32,346 nt of DNA from Seminavis robusta (lineage: Eukaryota; Bacillariophyta; Bacillariophyceae; Naviculales; Naviculaceae): positions 1 through 32,346 of the forward strand of contig CAICTM010001290.1 in assembly GCA_903772945.1 (NCBI GenBank), written 5' to 3'. This document shows positions 30,761 to 32,346 of the stretch, one piece after another. Every line of letters begins with the position of its first letter. Position 1 is the first letter of the stretch. The notes below the pieces were generated by a model. The model did no database searches. It had not been told where the DNA came from and saw only the letters and a program-made list of their open reading frames with translations. Made by a program: the position numbers and the translations under genes.

Positions 30761-31367
30761 CTTTAATCCCCCTGAATTGCTAGCTTCACTGTACGATAGT
30801 TATCTTATTAGTACCGGTATTTGTGGGCTTGAGGGTTTCCGAGAGACAAACGCCTTTGTGGTCTTCCTTTGCGGCAAGCAAGTGTGGGGGTCGATCGATT
30901 TGTGTGGCTCTCCCTCTCGATCGCAATCCCTGTCCAAGGTCCGAAATCTGAAAGGGTAACGTTTTCGAGGCGACCCCTTCTCTTGTTCCTGGGTGACTTG
31001 CTACTGGGAACCCTAACCCTCTCCTCTGGTACTGCAGCCCTGTGGGGCTCCCCCTGGGTTTCCGGCAAACATTCCCAAAACATGCCTCCTCTAACTGCCA
31101 GTACTAATAGGGACTGGCCTGAGCAGCTCAAATCAGTCCCTAGTTACCGGTTGGCTCCTTTGCCGCCATGCCTGGCTCTGAGAGCATGGCCCCCCCCTCC
31201 CCCCCCCGCTGACAGTAACAAAATAAGTGCACCGGAGAGCATTCAAAAATGAACCACCAGGCCTGTTGTTGCTGCCATGGTGGCATGGTAGTGCTGCTGC
31301 CATCATAGTGTCTTTATTGAGATAATTAACCAAGCTTTCTTGCTGTCATCCATAGTATTAGTAGAAG
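30761..31367. other. Intergenic region with C-rich tract
   Basis: This 607-bp stretch lies upstream of both the XAP5 gene (-) and the right-edge ORF (+). It has a nearly pure C run (about 31191-31209) interrupted by a single T. I see no gene in it. Confidence 0.55.
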
Positions 31368-32225
31368 ATGAGTGGTCTTCCTGATCTTGCCAGAGCTAGG
31401 GAAGAAAACGCTGCTGCTAGCGAGCTAACGGATAGTATCCCCCAAATTCTGGTTGACGACAATGGCGACCCAATCAATGAGGGAGACGATGCTGATGAAA
31501 TCCCACAGCCAGAGCTGACTGATGGCAGGGGCCAAGCAAATTCAAAACCGAAGTATCAGAAGAAGTCGGGCTTCAAAAAGCCAAAGATGGTTGATTTGTA
31601 CGCTGGCATGAGACAGGCAGATATATGTACTAAGTCCACGGAGGATTTCTTTGGTCCAATCTGGCCTCGATGGCACTTCTTTTGTGAATCGATAGTCTCG
31701 AATAGGGAACCATGGGAAGTCAAATTTGGCTTGCAGCTGTACGACCAGCGGAAACTGACAGATATTCAAAACTCCAACCTGTATGACAAGGAACTACCGG
31801 TGCAATTCTTCCAGTGGCTTATGGAAGAATGTGGTGGCTGCAAATCAGTCATGGCTAAAGCAAAGACCTTTCTCAATACTAATATAAAATGCGAGCATTA
31901 CTGCCGCCTAGTCGAAGCTGGGTTTGCTGGTATTCTGGAGCAGATCAAAGTTGGCGAGTCACTGTCAATCCAGAACTCTTGCAAAGCAGTACAGAGTCAA
32001 GCTGCATCCAGGGTTCTTAATAATTGTGAGGATATACAGGCTCAGCTACAGCAATGGGTGTCCTTGGACCAGATACGAGAGATGGCACTGTCAGCATTCA
32101 ATCCTAAGGCGGGTGGTCCAGTATCTAAGCTGAAACCCAGCAATGCGATCTATTTTATGTGCAACTATCACACAATGAGTGCCACCACCCAAAGAAGTGA
32201 AAGTGTTTTGGTGGACAAAGAATGA
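31368..32225 (+). CDS. Hypothetical protein, possibly mobile-element derived
   Basis: An open frame of 285 aa from ATG 31368, preceded in frame by stops. The N-terminus (residues 1-60) is acidic and low complexity. A globular part follows (70-285), with WPRWHFFCESIV, KELPVQFFQWLMEECGG and KTFLNTNIKCEHYCRL. The helical pattern with scattered Trp/Cys loosely recalls the N-terminal core-binding part of tyrosine recombinases from Crypton-like elements, but no catalytic residues are visible and I do not assign a family. Beyond the stop, from about 32215, another frame stays open to the TAG near 32330 (MIQRAYKFMEAIGPSGIGA), suggesting a frameshift near 32165-32220. The true protein may be longer. 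Confidence 0.55.
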   Translation: MSGLPDLARAREENAAASELTDSIPQILVDDNGDPINEGDDADEIPQPELTDGRGQANSKPKYQKKSGFKKPKMVDLYAGMRQADICTKSTEDFFGPIWPRWHFFCESIVSNREPWEVKFGLQLYDQRKLTDIQNSNLYDKELPVQFFQWLMEECGGCKSVMAKAKTFLNTNIKCEHYCRLVEAGFAGILEQIKVGESLSIQNSCKAVQSQAASRVLNNCEDIQAQLQQWVSLDQIREMALSAFNPKAGGPVSKLKPSNAIYFMCNYHTMSATTQRSESVLVDKE

Positions 32226-32320
32226 TTCAACGAGCCTACAAGTTCATGGAAGCTATTGGTCCATCGGGTATTGGAGCATCTCAGATTGTGACTAACAAGG
32301 CAAAGCACAACAAAGTCGGG

Positions 32321-32342
32321 TGGCTATAGTATACTGTAGCCA
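32321..32342. repeat. 22-bp near-perfect palindrome
   Basis: TGGCTA-Y-AGTATACT-R-TAGCCA: the 22 bases are their own reverse complement except for one mismatched pair. It sits four bases from the window edge, just after the right-edge ORF. It could be a terminator-like hairpin or an element end, but the context is cut off. Confidence 0.6.
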
Positions 32343-32346
32343 TCCA

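Overview
The window reads as nuclear DNA of a photosynthetic stramenopile, most likely a pennate diatom. It holds two fucoxanthin chlorophyll a/c-binding antenna genes with bipartite plastid presequences, short (about 75-140 bp) GT-AG introns, an XAP5 gene, an EHD-type dynamin-like ATPase and an RS-rich splicing-type protein. A Seminavis-like species is my guess; the species cannot be proved from the sequence alone. There are no prokaryotic operons, rRNA genes, tRNA genes or CRISPR arrays that I can support.

Layout. 1-1250: two convergent, overlapping hypothetical ORFs, the minus-strand one frame-disrupted. 1358-1560: an array of eight 17-bp palindromes with an odd centre. 2365-4981 and 6827-9466: a tandem pair of genes for single-pass membrane proteins whose outer part looks like two consecutive bacterial AapJ-type amino-acid-binding domains. 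Each copy carries a different break in its reading frame. 9890-11094 (-): purine nucleoside phosphorylase with a C-terminal hydrophobic anchor. 11663-13360 (+): mitochondrial-carrier-like protein with a signal peptide and duplicated LRGGAA repeats. 13556-15929 (-): EHD protein in eight exons. 16167-16697: a 531-bp MITE with TA target sites. 17392-18432 (-): membrane RING-H2 protein. 19617-20363 (+) and 21162-21767 (-): the two antenna genes, tail to tail. 22268-23877 (+): carnitine-pathway type 2-oxoglutarate dioxygenase. 25427-29299 (+): a 1290-residue SET-RRM-RS fusion. 29694-30760 (-): XAP5/FAM50, interrupted by an apparent 1-nt deletion. 31368-32225 (+): hypothetical, possibly mobile-element derived.

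The genes do not form one pathway. They are housekeeping eukaryotic genes in convergent and divergent pairs, separated by AT- and GTAC/CTAG-rich spacers. The most unusual content is the membrane-tethered double solute-binding proteins, the SET-RRM-RS fusion, the palindrome array and the MITE. Gene models are mine, built from frame continuity, GT-AG sites and family sequence patterns. No similarity search was run.
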